Origin: Macrotis lagotis
Lineage: Eukaryota; Chordata; Mammalia; Peramelemorphia; Peramelidae
Reading direction: 5' to 3'
Assembly (NCBI RefSeq): GCF_037893015.1
Contig: NC_133664.1
Coordinates: 128,456,254-128,520,253 of the forward strand
DNA: 64,000 nucleotides
A program made the translations under genes and the position numbers. The notes beneath the pieces were generated by a model. The model did no database searches. It saw only the letters and a list, made by a program, of their open reading frames with translations, and had not been told where the DNA came from. Of this stretch, positions 55,901-64,000 are shown piece by piece (the stretch's first letter is position 1; each line of letters starts with the position of its first letter).

Positions 55901-58900
55901 TAAGAATTCATTATTTGGTAAAAAATTGTTGGGAAAACTGGAAAGCAGTGTGGCGGATATTGGATATAGACTGATATCTTATACCCTTTACCAAGATAAG
56001 TCAGAATGAACCAGATATAAAAGGTTATATCAAAGAAAATTAGAACACGGAACATATTACCTATCAACCTTATGGATAGGAGAATAATTTATTAATCAGC
56101 TAGAGATAGAGAGCACTGAAGGATGTAAAATGGATAATTTTGATTTTATTGAATTAGAAAATTTTTTTACAAATAAAACCACTAGCCATTTTTAGATTAG
56201 AAAGCAATAAGAAAATTGAGAAAAAAAATTTGAGTTTTCTCAGATAAAGGTCTCATATATAGAGACCTTTGTCAAATGTATAAAAATACAAGTCATTCCT
56301 CAGTTGATAAATGGTCAAAGGACGTGAATAGGCAGTTTTTAGATGAAGAAATCAAAACTCCATATACATAAAACAATATTCTAAATCATTTTTGATCAAT
56401 GTAAATTAAAATGACTTTAGGATATCATCTCACACTAATAAGATTGGCTAAAATGATAGAAAGGGAAAATGACAAATGTTGGAAGGGATGTGAAGAAATT
56501 GAGATACTAATACATTATTGGTGGAACTGAGAACTATTCTAGACATTTTGGAAAGCAATATGGAATTATGCCTAAAGGGTTATAAAACTGTATATAGTCT
56601 TTGACTCAGAAATACCACTATTACAGGTTTCCTAAGATGATCAGGCAAAAAGTCCAGTGCTTTACTCACTGTCGCCTAGCTGGAAATTGAGAAGATGCCC
56701 ATCAATTGAGGAATGGCTAAACAAGTTGTAGTATATGACAGTGATGGAATATTCCACTCTGGATTTGATTTAGTATAAAGTGTTTGTTGTAATTATTAAT
56801 TTCAGTTTTATTTTTAAAAAGTATTGTCCAAAGTTTTTAACAACGTTTTAAACTTATGAAATTCATGTATCTGTCTTTTCAGCGGCTAAAATTATTATAT
56901 ACAAAGATTCTTGATGTTCTTGAGCTTATACCCTCAAATGCAGCATATAGAAAGTACACAGAACAAATTACAAATGAAAGGCTGAATTTGGTGAAAGAGG
57001 TAAGAAGCCAATATGTTTGCATTCCATCAAGTTTGTGGGGCTCAATGCAATCTGTGAGCAAAAATTTTATCATTTGTCATTTTTCTCTCATTCCTGCACT
57101 CATCTATTACTCATCCGTTATGGTTCTCCCTAGCCCTTTGATTATTATTAGTCTTTTATTTCTTCTTGTTTCTACTTGTCCTTTTCTTTACTTTTTAATT
57201 TTTCTTTTTTTCTCTAAACTATTCAATTTTTCTTCCCTCTTAAATTTTTCCCTTAAATTTACATGGAAGGTACATATTGAATGTAAATAGAAAATATTTT
57301 AAAAGCAAACCATAAATAGTTTCTTTGCTGATGTAGAAATTTGACAAAGGTCATTATCTTTTTTTCTGTGTAAAACTTGCCTCTGTCCTCTGATGTTGCC
57401 ATGACAGGTGCAGGTCCTCATCACCTCATGCTTGGACTCTTGCAATAACTTACTGGTCAGCCTGCCTCCACTTTCTCCCTACTCCAATCCATCCTCCATT
57501 CAGCCACCAAAGTGATTTTGCTAAAATGCAAGTCTGATCATGTCACATATTTCCCCACTCCCCCAACCTAGTAAACTCCAGTAGTTCCCTATTGCCTCCA
57601 GTTCAAATATAATTTGACCTTCAAAGCCCTTCATAAGCTATCTCCCTTCTCCCTTTCCAGTGTTCTTATATCTTTATTCCCACACAAACTCATTTGAGTC
57701 AGTGTCACTGGCCTCCTGGTTGATCCATGAGAAAGACACTAGATCTCTCAGCCCTGGGATGTCCTCATACTTAACATGTTTTTCTTCTGAATGCTGACTT
57801 CTCTGTTTCCTTTTAACTATTTGGAGCTTCCTCCCTTTCTTCTTACCAGCTATTACTAAAACATGATTCCTATGAGTTTATATTTCATCAAAACCTACAG
57901 ATCTTTTTCAGAAGAGCTCTTACTGTTGTCATATCTTCCCTGTCCTGTGTTTTTACAATTTTTAATCCAAAGTATAAAACTTAATATACATATCCTACTA
58001 AATCTCATTTTACTCGATTTGGACCAGAACTCTTATCTAAAGATCATTTTAGAGACTTAATTGCCATCCATTGTGTTAATTATCCTCAGTTTTATGTCAT
58101 TTGCACATTTATATTTATATCTAGACTATTCAGATCTTTGATCAAAAGTAATTAAATAGCACAGAAACTATCTCTGAAGAATTCTACCAGAGATCTTCCA
58201 AAGGTGTCACAAGATCATAGGATTTAGAGGTGAAAGAGACTTTTAATTGTTATGTAATTTCAGCACTTCATTGAACAGATCAGAAAATTGAGGCCCAGAG
58301 AAGTGGTCTCTTGTTTAGGATTATACAGGTAATTATACAGGTAATCCAAATTCTCTGATTTGATGTTCATTTTACTTTCCATTCTACCATTATTTTGTGC
58401 TAGAATATTTCTTGGACTCTCTGCAATGCTGGTTACCAACTATGACAAGACTGTCTAATGATAGGCTAGTAATATCCTTAGAATCCTTATTTTAGAAAAA
58501 TATATCTATAAAATATATAAAGTGTATAATATATATATATGTATACACACACACACATACAGAGAGAGATCTATCTCTGGGTATCTCTTAATATTTAATA
58601 AAAATGATTATATTACTCAGAAATTATGTCTCTGGAATCTTTACAGATATTGAGACATTGGGTTAAACATTTGTAAATATATTTTTGTCTTTTATCTGTT
58701 ATTATAGGAAACAGATCTTCAGAAACTAGAGGATAAGCTTCAGGCTGGCCAACTAGAAGAGGTGATTCTTCAGGTAAATATAAACAAAACAATTTGATTA
58801 CTTAAAATATTTGTTACTGAGTATTTTCCTTAGTGGTTGGAAAAGCAAGAGAGAGAGAAAAATTGTTCAGTAAAAAAAAGCCAGAACAAAGTTATTGTAT

Positions 58901-59726
58901 TGTATGTTTGAGTGAGGGATAATTGAAAGTTTTACCATCTATTATTGATGATTTTTTTCTGAATTACAAGGTGAGGTGTATGTCTCAGATGAAAAAAACT
59001 CCAAAGATATTATAATATAGCCCAACACTTTAGCTCATTTTAATCTTAAAAGAAAATGATCAGTTTTTTGTGTGTGTTGCTGAAGTCTCCGAAGCCCGAT
59101 TGTATTTTTGCAGCTGTAGACATAAGTGGGACACTTTGTATTTTCTGGGTTAGGCAGAGGTGCTGCATTTCTGAATCTCATTTGATTTTAATTTTAGTGT
59201 AGATTTTATTCATTGCAAATGAATAAAGGCATCTGAATTTTAGCTATCTTACTCTGTATTCTTAATTTTTCCTAGGGTGGTACTTTGTACAGTAAACTAA
59301 GAAAACAGTTCTGAAATAGATGATTGATTGGAAATTTTTGTTTTTAACTTGACATGAATGTTATAAATTTAGCAGGTTTTGGAAGATACTTTTTTTTTCA
59401 AGTTGACCTGAAGTGTTTGATGTATTTAGTAGTTCATTATTTAATGTTAGAAAGTGTATCAGGTAAGGGGTTGGACTTGACACCATCTGAAACATTTCTG
59501 GTTTTTAACATTTTCTGACTAGTTTAAAAGGTGGTTAACGAGAGCATTTGAAATAGAACCCATTAATAGAAATAAATGTGCATTGAACAGTATGTTCAAA
59601 ATGTCATCTTTCTTTTATTAACAGGCTGAAAATGAATTATCACTGGCAAGAAAAATGTTGACATGGAAACCCTGGGAACCTTTAGTGGAAGAACCACCAG
59701 CCAACCAATGGAAATGGCCAATATAA
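50567..59726 (+). CDS. NDUFA5: NDUFA5, complex I accessory subunit B13 (5 coding exons, complete)
   Basis: Exons 50567-50587, 50756-50800, 56883-56999, 58708-58773 and 59625-59726 join in phase 0 throughout, giving 116 codons plus TAA, the same length as I recall for human NDUFA5. The protein reads [16 protein letters not shown], then [47 protein letters not shown] and the conserved end [20 protein letters not shown]. All introns are GT-AG (168, 6082, 1708 and 851 bases). The family (ETC complex I subunit 5 type) is a matrix-side accessory subunit of the peripheral arm of NADH:ubiquinone oxidoreductase, needed for assembly; it has no classical cleaved presequence. No disruption is seen, so this is the functional gene and not a processed copy. 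It is divergent to ASB15. Confidence 0.98.
50756..50800 (+). CDS. NDUFA5: NDUFA5 coding exon 2
   Basis: 15 codons, [15 protein letters not shown], between CCCCTTAG and GTACGT. The first intron is only 168 bases. Confidence 0.96.
50969..51110 (+). mobile_element. tRNA-derived marsupial SINE
   Basis: Forward copy with a short internal deletion before GGACACTTAATAATT. Flanks AACATCTAT and AATATCTAT are an imperfect duplication. It begins 168 bases after NDUFA5 exon 2. Confidence 0.9.
51279..51532 (-). mobile_element. Mar1-type CORE-SINE, with target-site duplication
   Basis: Reverse copy: CTTGGCAAAAATACTGGAGTG, CCATTTCCTTCTCCGGCTCC and GGCTGGATTGGAACTCAAG. Perfect 12-base duplication CTGGAAAGCACT at 51267-51278 and 51533-51544. 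Confidence 0.9.
51840..52430. repeat. old interspersed repeat of unassigned family
   Basis: GTGAGGCAAAGGCACAGATG, AATATTTTGGATGTTAATTT and GAGGTTTTAAGCAAAAATG. It resembles the 6.3-6.8 kb stretch and traces at 48.2-48.6 kb. Confidence 0.4.
52509..52661 (+). mobile_element. tRNA-derived marsupial SINE, with target-site duplication
   Basis: Forward full-length copy. Perfect 15-base duplication AAAGATGGTAATACA at 52494-52508 and 52662-52676. It splits an older reverse MIR-type relic (right half at 52680-52790). Confidence 0.94.
52888..52930 (+). repeat. (TG)n microsatellite
   Basis: About 21 uninterrupted TG units. Confidence 0.95.
53302..53459 (-). mobile_element. tRNA-derived marsupial SINE, with target-site duplication
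   Basis: Reverse copy, moderately diverged. Perfect 11-base duplication AAAAGTAGGAC at 53291-53301 and 53460-53470. Confidence 0.91.
53471..54085. other. NDUFA5 intron sequence, unassigned
   Basis: No element recognised with confidence. Confidence 0.45.
54090..54242 (-). mobile_element. tRNA-derived marsupial SINE
   Basis: Reverse copy from the T-rich tail and GGCACGGTGATGGGGTTAAG to GCCAACTAGCTACCC; more diverged than most. Duplication not clear. Confidence 0.85.
54639..54962 (+). mobile_element. young SINE split by a second SINE (outer copy)
   Basis: Left half GGGGCAGCTAGATGGCAC to CTAGCTGTGTAATCTT, right half CTAGCTATGTAATCTT to the A-rich tail. Duplication AGAAATATTAG at 54628-54638 and 54963-54973. 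Confidence 0.92.
54734..54896 (-). mobile_element. young SINE inserted in another SINE (inner copy)
   Basis: Reverse full-length copy. Its 16-base duplication, CTAGCTGTGTAATCTT at 54718-54733 and CTAGCTATGTAATCTT at 54897-54912, has one mismatch. Confidence 0.93.
55231..55540 (+). mobile_element. composite tRNA-headed SINE (Mar4-like)
   Basis: Head truncated (CAGTGGATAAAGCATTGACC), then GAGTTCAAATCCAGCCTCAG, TTCCAGAAGACTCTGAAGG, AGCACCCCTCACTC and the tail GTGGTCTTCGAGAACAAAGG. Confidence 0.8.
56883..56999 (+). CDS. NDUFA5: NDUFA5 coding exon 3
   Basis: 39 codons from [10 protein letters not shown] to ERLNLVKE, after TCTTTTCAG and before GTAAGA. It encodes the conserved helical core. Confidence 0.97.
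57000..58707. other. NDUFA5 intron 3
   Basis: Holds an L2 relic (57405-57730), a weak reverse MIR-type trace (58205-58380) and an AT/CA tract near 58530-58560. The rest is unassigned. Confidence 0.65.
57405..57730 (-). mobile_element. L2 LINE 3' end
   Basis: Clear reverse L2 motifs: CTCCCTACTCCAATCCATCC, AGCCACCAAAGTGATTTTGC, GCAAGTCTGATCATGTCAC, CAGTAGTTCCCTATTGCCTC and CAAAGCCCTTCATAAGCTA. Confidence 0.82.
58708..58773 (+). CDS. NDUFA5: NDUFA5 coding exon 4
   Basis: 22 codons, [11 protein letters not shown] then [11 protein letters not shown], between ATTATAG and GTAAAT. Confidence 0.97.
58774..59624. other. NDUFA5 intron 4
   Basis: 851 bases of AT-rich sequence with no repeat family recognised. 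Confidence 0.6.
59625..59726 (+). CDS. NDUFA5: NDUFA5 coding exon 5 and stop
   Basis: 33 codons plus TAA after TTATTAACAG. It codes for [19 protein letters not shown] and ends PANQWKWPI. Confidence 0.97.
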   Translation, partial: AENELSLARKMLTWKPWEPLVEEPPANQWKWPI

Positions 59727-61196
59727 TCAATGTTAAATATCTATGATGTACAATTTTTTTAAAAAAATTCATTAAACATCTGTTTAAATACTATTAAAAT
59801 ATTTTTTGAATTATTGGAATTTTATTAACAGGAAAACTGAGACAAGGTAGTGAAGAATTAATTAGTGAAGAATTAATGTATGATAGGGACAGGCCATGAT
59901 CATTTTAATTTGAAAAACATCTATTCATAAAAGAGATTTTTTAAAATTCTCCTTAACAAAGTGATTGTACTATCAAGAGGCTAATATCTGAGGCATGAGA
60001 AACAATCAGAAATTGAAGTATAATCTGTTTAGGGTATATGGAAGACTTCTTTAATATTTTTCAACATTTGGTTTATAAGTTTGTGTTAAGTTATGTTAAT
60101 ATCTAGGAAGGAACTGAATAAGGTGGTGTGTTTGAATTTTAATTGAATACTTTTAAAATGATGGAGTGTTATAGTAAGTTCCTGAATAACCAAAATTATT
60201 AAACAATAATTGAATGTTTTTATATATAATCACATGCATTTTCCACATTTTGAAAGTAATATAAGAAAATTTCAAATTGAAGTTGACCTGTTTGGGTCTT
60301 GAGTGTATGTATTAAATGAAGAAAAATCTAAATTTAATATGTGCAGTTTGATCTTATGTATATTAAACAGAAATGTTTGCTGAATTTGTTCTAGAACTGT
60401 ATTCATTTTTTGGCTAAATTTTTCCACATGATTTCCCTTAAGTCTGCCTGTTTTTCTTTTTGTCTTTACTCTGTCATCTTTTGACCTTACTTTCTTTTAA
60501 ATATTTGAATCATATCTGTTGTAAAAGACTAGATTTGGTTGGGGAAGAAAATAAGAAAGAAAGGTTCCTTCTTATGAGAAGCATTTGGATAGATTCTTTT
60601 TTCTCCAGCTCCATTTAAAGAAAATTGCATCCTGGCCATTAACCTATAAATTATTTATCTTAAACAGCTTAGCTCTCTAAAAACTAATGGTAAAATTGCT
60701 ATAATTTTAGAAATCTTGAGAATTCATGTTATCTCTATATTTGAAACATCCTAATTAGATATTTGGACTGGATATAACTCACAGAAATTTTTATATAGTA
60801 ATTAGCAGTATATTACAAAAATCATTAATAGAAAGAAGCAGTAGATGACTTGGAGAAAGCAAATTAAAATTCTCCCACAGTTTTTCTTTCTCTCCCTTTT
60901 AAAATCAATGCATGTCCAGTTGAATATACCCTCTTTTTTCTTCTTTTTTTTTTTTTTTACTTTTCATGCTCTTTTAAGGAAGAAACATTTACAGCTTTTT
61001 TGGCAACCACATTCTATATCTAGTGTTAAAAACTGTTGATTACATTAAACATGACTACATATAGTTACCAGAATCAATATACTGGATTATAATGTTTCCC
61101 AAAGTGCAACAAATGTGCTTGTTAATGACAATGAGCCATTTATGTAAAAATGCTTTTTAAAATATATAGAGGGTTATAAAAATGAGGGATTTATTC
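59727..61196. other. NDUFA5 3' UTR and downstream sequence
   Basis: AT-rich, no repeat or gene recognised. Part may be an extended 3' UTR; the end of the transcript cannot be fixed. A T run lies near 60945. Confidence 0.5.
59771..59776 (+). terminator. candidate NDUFA5 polyadenylation signal
   Basis: ATTAAA 45 bases after the stop codon. A short 3' UTR could end shortly after; later signals could also be used. Confidence 0.4.
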
Positions 61197-61637
61197 ATTT
61201 TTTTAAAATTTTTATTTAAGATATTATTTGAGTTTTACAATTTTCCCCCAATCTTGCTTCCCTACCCCCACTCCCACCCCACAGATAGCACTCCGTCAGT
61301 CTTTACTTTGTTTCCATGTTGTACCTTGATCCAAATTAGGTGTGATGAGAGAGAAATCATATCCTTAAAGAGGACAGAATTCTCAGAGGTAACCAGATCA
61401 AACAATAAGACATCTGGGTTTTTTTTTTTTCCGAACTGAAGGGAATAGTCCTTGTACTTTGTTCAAATTCCACAGCTCCTTATCTGGATACAGATGGTAC
61501 TCTCCTTTGCAGACAGCCAAAAAGTGTTCCCAATTGTTGCACTGATGGAATGAGCAAGTCCTTCAAGGTTGAACATCACTCCCATGTTGCTGTTAGGGTG
61601 TACAGTGTTTTTCTGGTTCTGCTCATCTCGCTCAGCA

Positions 61638-62710
61638 TCAGTTCATGCAAATCCCTCCAGGTTTCCCTGAAATCCCATCCCTCCTGGTTTCTAATAGAAC
61701 AATAGTGTTCCATGACATACATATACCACAGTTTGCTAAACCATTCCCCAAATGAAGGACATTTACTGGATTTTCCAATTCTTTGCCACCACAAACAGGG
61801 CTGCTATAAATATTTTTGTACAAGTAATATTTTTTACCCTTTTTCCTCATCTCTTCAGGGTATAGACCCAGTAGTGGTATTGCTGGGTCAAAGGGTATGC
61901 ACATTTTTGTTGCCCTTTGGGCATAGTTCCAAATAGCTCTCCAGAAGGGTTGGATGAGTTCACAGCTCCACCAACAGTGTAATAGTGTCCCAGATTTCCC
62001 ACATCCCTTCCAACAATGATCATTATCCTTCCTGGTTATACTGGCCAATCTGAGAGGTGTGAGGTGGTACCTCAGTGAAGCTTTAATTTGCATTTCTCTA
62101 ATAATGATTTAGAGCATTTTTTCATATGGCTATGGATTGCTTTGATCTCCTCATCTGTAAATTGCCTTTGCATATCCTTTGACCATTTGTCAATTGGGGA
62201 ATGGCTTTTTGTTTTAAAAATATGACTCAGTTCTCTGTATATTTTAGAAATGAGTCCTTTGTCAGAATCATTAGTTGTAAAGATTGTTTCCCAATTTACT
62301 ACTTTTCTTTTGATCTTGATTACATTGGTTTTATCTGTGCAAAAGCTTTTTAATTTAATGTAATTGAAATCATCTAATTGGTTTTTAGTGATGTTCTCCA
62401 ACTCTTCCTTAGTCACAAACTGTTCCCCTTTCCATAGATCTGACAGGTAGACTAGTCCTTGATCTTCTAATTTGCTTATAGTATTGTTTTTTATGTCTAT
62501 GTCCTGTAACCATTTGGATCTTATCTTGGTAAAGGGTGTGAGGTGTTGGTTTAATCTAAGTTTCTTCCATACTAACTTCCAATTATCCCAGCAGTTTTTA
62601 TCAAAGAGGGAGTTTTTATCCCTGTGGCCTGACTCTTTGGGTTTATCAAACAGCAGATTACTATAATCCTCTCCTGTTTTTACACCTAGTCTATTCCACT
62701 GGTCCACCAC
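61638..62710 (-). pseudogene. L1 ORF2 C-terminal segments
   Basis: Two open pieces (62710-62072 and 62093-61638) that overlap in different frames. The first has VDQWNRLGVKTGEDYSNLL and HIFKTKSHSPIDKWSKDMQ; the second has DNDHCWKGCGKSGTLLHCWW, the Cys-rich C-terminal motif of L1 ORF2, and IPFDPAIPLLGLYPEE. A frameshift near 62080 separates them. Confidence 0.88.
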
Positions 62711-63276
62711 TTTATTTCTTAGCCAATACCAAACGGTTTTGATGACTGATGCTTTATAATATAATTTTAGATTGGGTAGTGCTAAGCCACCTTTGCATTT
62801 TTTTTCATTAAGGTCCTGGCAATTCTTGACTTTTTATTTCTCCATATGAATTTACTTACAGTTTTTTCTAACTCATTAAAATAATTTTTTGGAATTTTGA
62901 TTGGTAGGGCACTAAACAGATAGTTTAGTTTTGGTAGAATTGTCATTTTTATTATATTAGCTCTCCCTATCCATGAGCAATTGATATTTGCCCAGTTATT
63001 TAAATCTGATTTAATTTGTGTGAGAAGTGTTTTATAATTGTTTTCAAAAAGATTCTGAGTCTGTCTTGGCAAATAGACTCCCAAGTATTTTACACTGTCT
63101 GAGGTTACTTTGGGATTTCTCTTTCTAGCTCTTCCTGCTGTTTCTTGCTAGACATGTATAGGAAAGTTGAGGATTTATGGGGGTTTATTTTATAACCTGC
63201 AACTTTGCTAAAATTGCTAATTGTTTCCAGTAGTTTTTTAGATGATTTCTTGGGATTCTCTAGGTAGACCATCATG

Positions 63277-63768
63277 TCATCTGCGAATAGTGAGTTTTGT
63301 CTCTTCCTTCCCAGTTCTAATTCCTTTAATTTCTTTTTCTTCTCTAATTGCTGATGCTAACATTTCTAATACAATATTGAATAGTAGTGGTGATAATGGG
63401 CACCCTTGTTTAACCCCTGATCTTATTGGGAATGCCTCTAGCCTCTCCCCATTGAATATAATGCTTGTTGATGGTTTCAGATAGATACTGCTAATTATTT
63501 TAAGGAACAGTCCATTTATTCCTACACTCTCTAGTGTTTTTAATAGGAATGGATGCTGTATTTTGTCAAAAGCTTTTTCAGCATCTATTGATATGATCGT
63601 ACGGTTTCTGATAGGTTTGTTATTGATATAATTGAGTATACTAACAGTTTTCCTAATATTGAACCAACCCTGCATTCCTGGAATAAATCCTACTTGATCA
63701 TAATGTATTATCCTAGTGATGACTTGTTGTAGTCGTTTTGCTAAGATTTTATTTAAGATTTTTTGCAT
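63277..63768 (-). pseudogene. L1 ORF2 reverse transcriptase segment (open piece)
   Basis: 163-codon open piece with [17 protein letters not shown], the catalytic-domain motif [11 protein letters not shown] and [20 protein letters not shown]. It stops at KLTIRR; the catalytic [12 protein letters not shown] continues in a different frame at about 63295-63265, so a frameshift separates the two halves of the active site. Confidence 0.88.
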
Positions 63769-64000
63769 CTATATTCATCACAGACATAGCTCTATAATTC
63801 TTTCTCTGTTTTAACTCTTCCTGGTTTAGGTAACAGTACCATATTGGTTTCATAGAAAGAGTTAGGCAGAGTTCCATCTTTCCCTATTTTTCCAAAGAGT
63901 TTATATAGGATTGGAACCAATTGTTCCTTAAATGTTTGGTAGAATTCACTTGTGAATCCATCAGGCCCTGGAGATTTTTTTTAGGGAGTTCACTAATGGC

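Larger units (their letters stand above)
54243..56765 (+). mobile_element. decayed L1 ORF2 segment (RT to C-terminus) in NDUFA5 intron 2
   Basis: Forward order of L1 ORF2 remnants: [20 protein letters not shown] and [15 protein letters not shown] (RT domain) at about 54490-54600; later nucleotide matches to the ORF2 C-terminal region such as GGAAAGCAATATGGAATTATG, ATCAATTGAGGAATGGCTAA. Interrupted by SINEs at 54639-54962 and 55231-55540. Numerous stops and frameshifts. Confidence 0.78.
50801..56882. other. NDUFA5 intron 2, 6.1 kb, retroposon-filled
   Basis: Contains five separate SINE insertions, a nested SINE, a Mar1 copy and a long L1 ORF2 relic. The stretches 51545-52430 and 53040-53290 hold old repeat traces and nothing gene-like. 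Confidence 0.75.
61197..64000 (-). mobile_element. L1 LINE: 3' UTR and ORF2, running off the right edge
   Basis: Minus-strand element. The 3' terminus is near 61197 (AATAAAAATTTTAAAAAAAT on the minus strand). A purine-rich 3' UTR with GTGGGGTGGGAGTGGGGG follows. ORF2 pieces run from about 61640 to the edge: C-terminal CWWSCELIQPFWRAIWNYAQ at 61.9 kb, WKLVWKKLRLNQHLTPF at 62.6 kb, CSWIGRANIIKMTILPKLNY at 62.9 kb, and RT motifs [38 protein letters not shown] and FADDM near 63.3-63.6 kb, then [16 protein letters not shown] near 63.95 kb. The frame is broken several times. It is the best preserved L1 in the window. Confidence 0.93.

Noticed and set aside
56856..57290. 144-codon plus-strand open frame
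   Set aside because: This is NDUFA5 exon 3 read through its donor into intron 3; the spliced model explains the conserved part.
1..64000. Previously undescribed gene system
   Set aside because: All coding sequence that could be supported belongs to two known genes or to retroelements; no cluster of unexplained conserved frames was found.

Overview
This window is vertebrate nuclear DNA from a marsupial. It is AT-rich and CpG-poor apart from one CpG island. It has two spliced protein-coding genes with GT-AG introns, and it is crowded with marsupial-type retroposons: a young tRNA-derived SINE with a head like GGGGCAGCTAGGTGGCACAG, Mar1-type CORE-SINEs, L1, an ORF1-only half-L1, and L2/MIR-age relics. 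The species cannot be fixed from sequence alone; opossum and Australian marsupials share these families.

Left third (about 0.5-15 kb, minus strand): ASB15, the ankyrin-repeat and SOCS-box protein of the Cullin-5 ubiquitin ligase family. Seven coding exons, from the start codon at 15228 down to 467, join in consistent reading phase to give 480 codons. The final exon, which should carry the SOCS box, lies beyond the left edge. A well-spliced short exon at 21882-21936 is a candidate 5' UTR exon.

Middle (about 22-50 kb): no coding gene was recognised. It holds a half-L1 (29.3-31.9 kb), decayed RTE-like and other LINE pieces, a twin-primed inverted L1 (35.9-36.5 kb), several generations of SINEs, three copies of a hAT-like MITE-type repeat (one copy lies at 19.75 kb), and microsatellites including a 26-base C run.

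Right third (50.3-59.7 kb, plus strand): NDUFA5, the B13 accessory subunit of mitochondrial complex I. It is complete in five coding exons (116 codons plus stop) behind a CpG island holding five NRF1-type motifs. Intron 2 carries a long decayed L1 ORF2 segment with a SINE nested inside another SINE. From about 61.2 kb to the right edge a minus-strand L1 (3' UTR and ORF2 with RT motifs) runs off the window.

The two genes are divergent with start codons about 35 kb apart, the NDUFA5-ASB15 neighbourhood I recall from human 7q31. They do not form one pathway: one is a muscle-type E3 substrate adaptor, the other a respiratory-chain subunit. No new gene system, CRISPR array or functional RNA gene was found. 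The more interesting signals are the NRF1 cluster, an inverted SINE pair in a small ASB15 intron, CTCF-like cores inside and outside the SINEs, a LINE/SINE shared tail, and nested or inverted retroposon structures.
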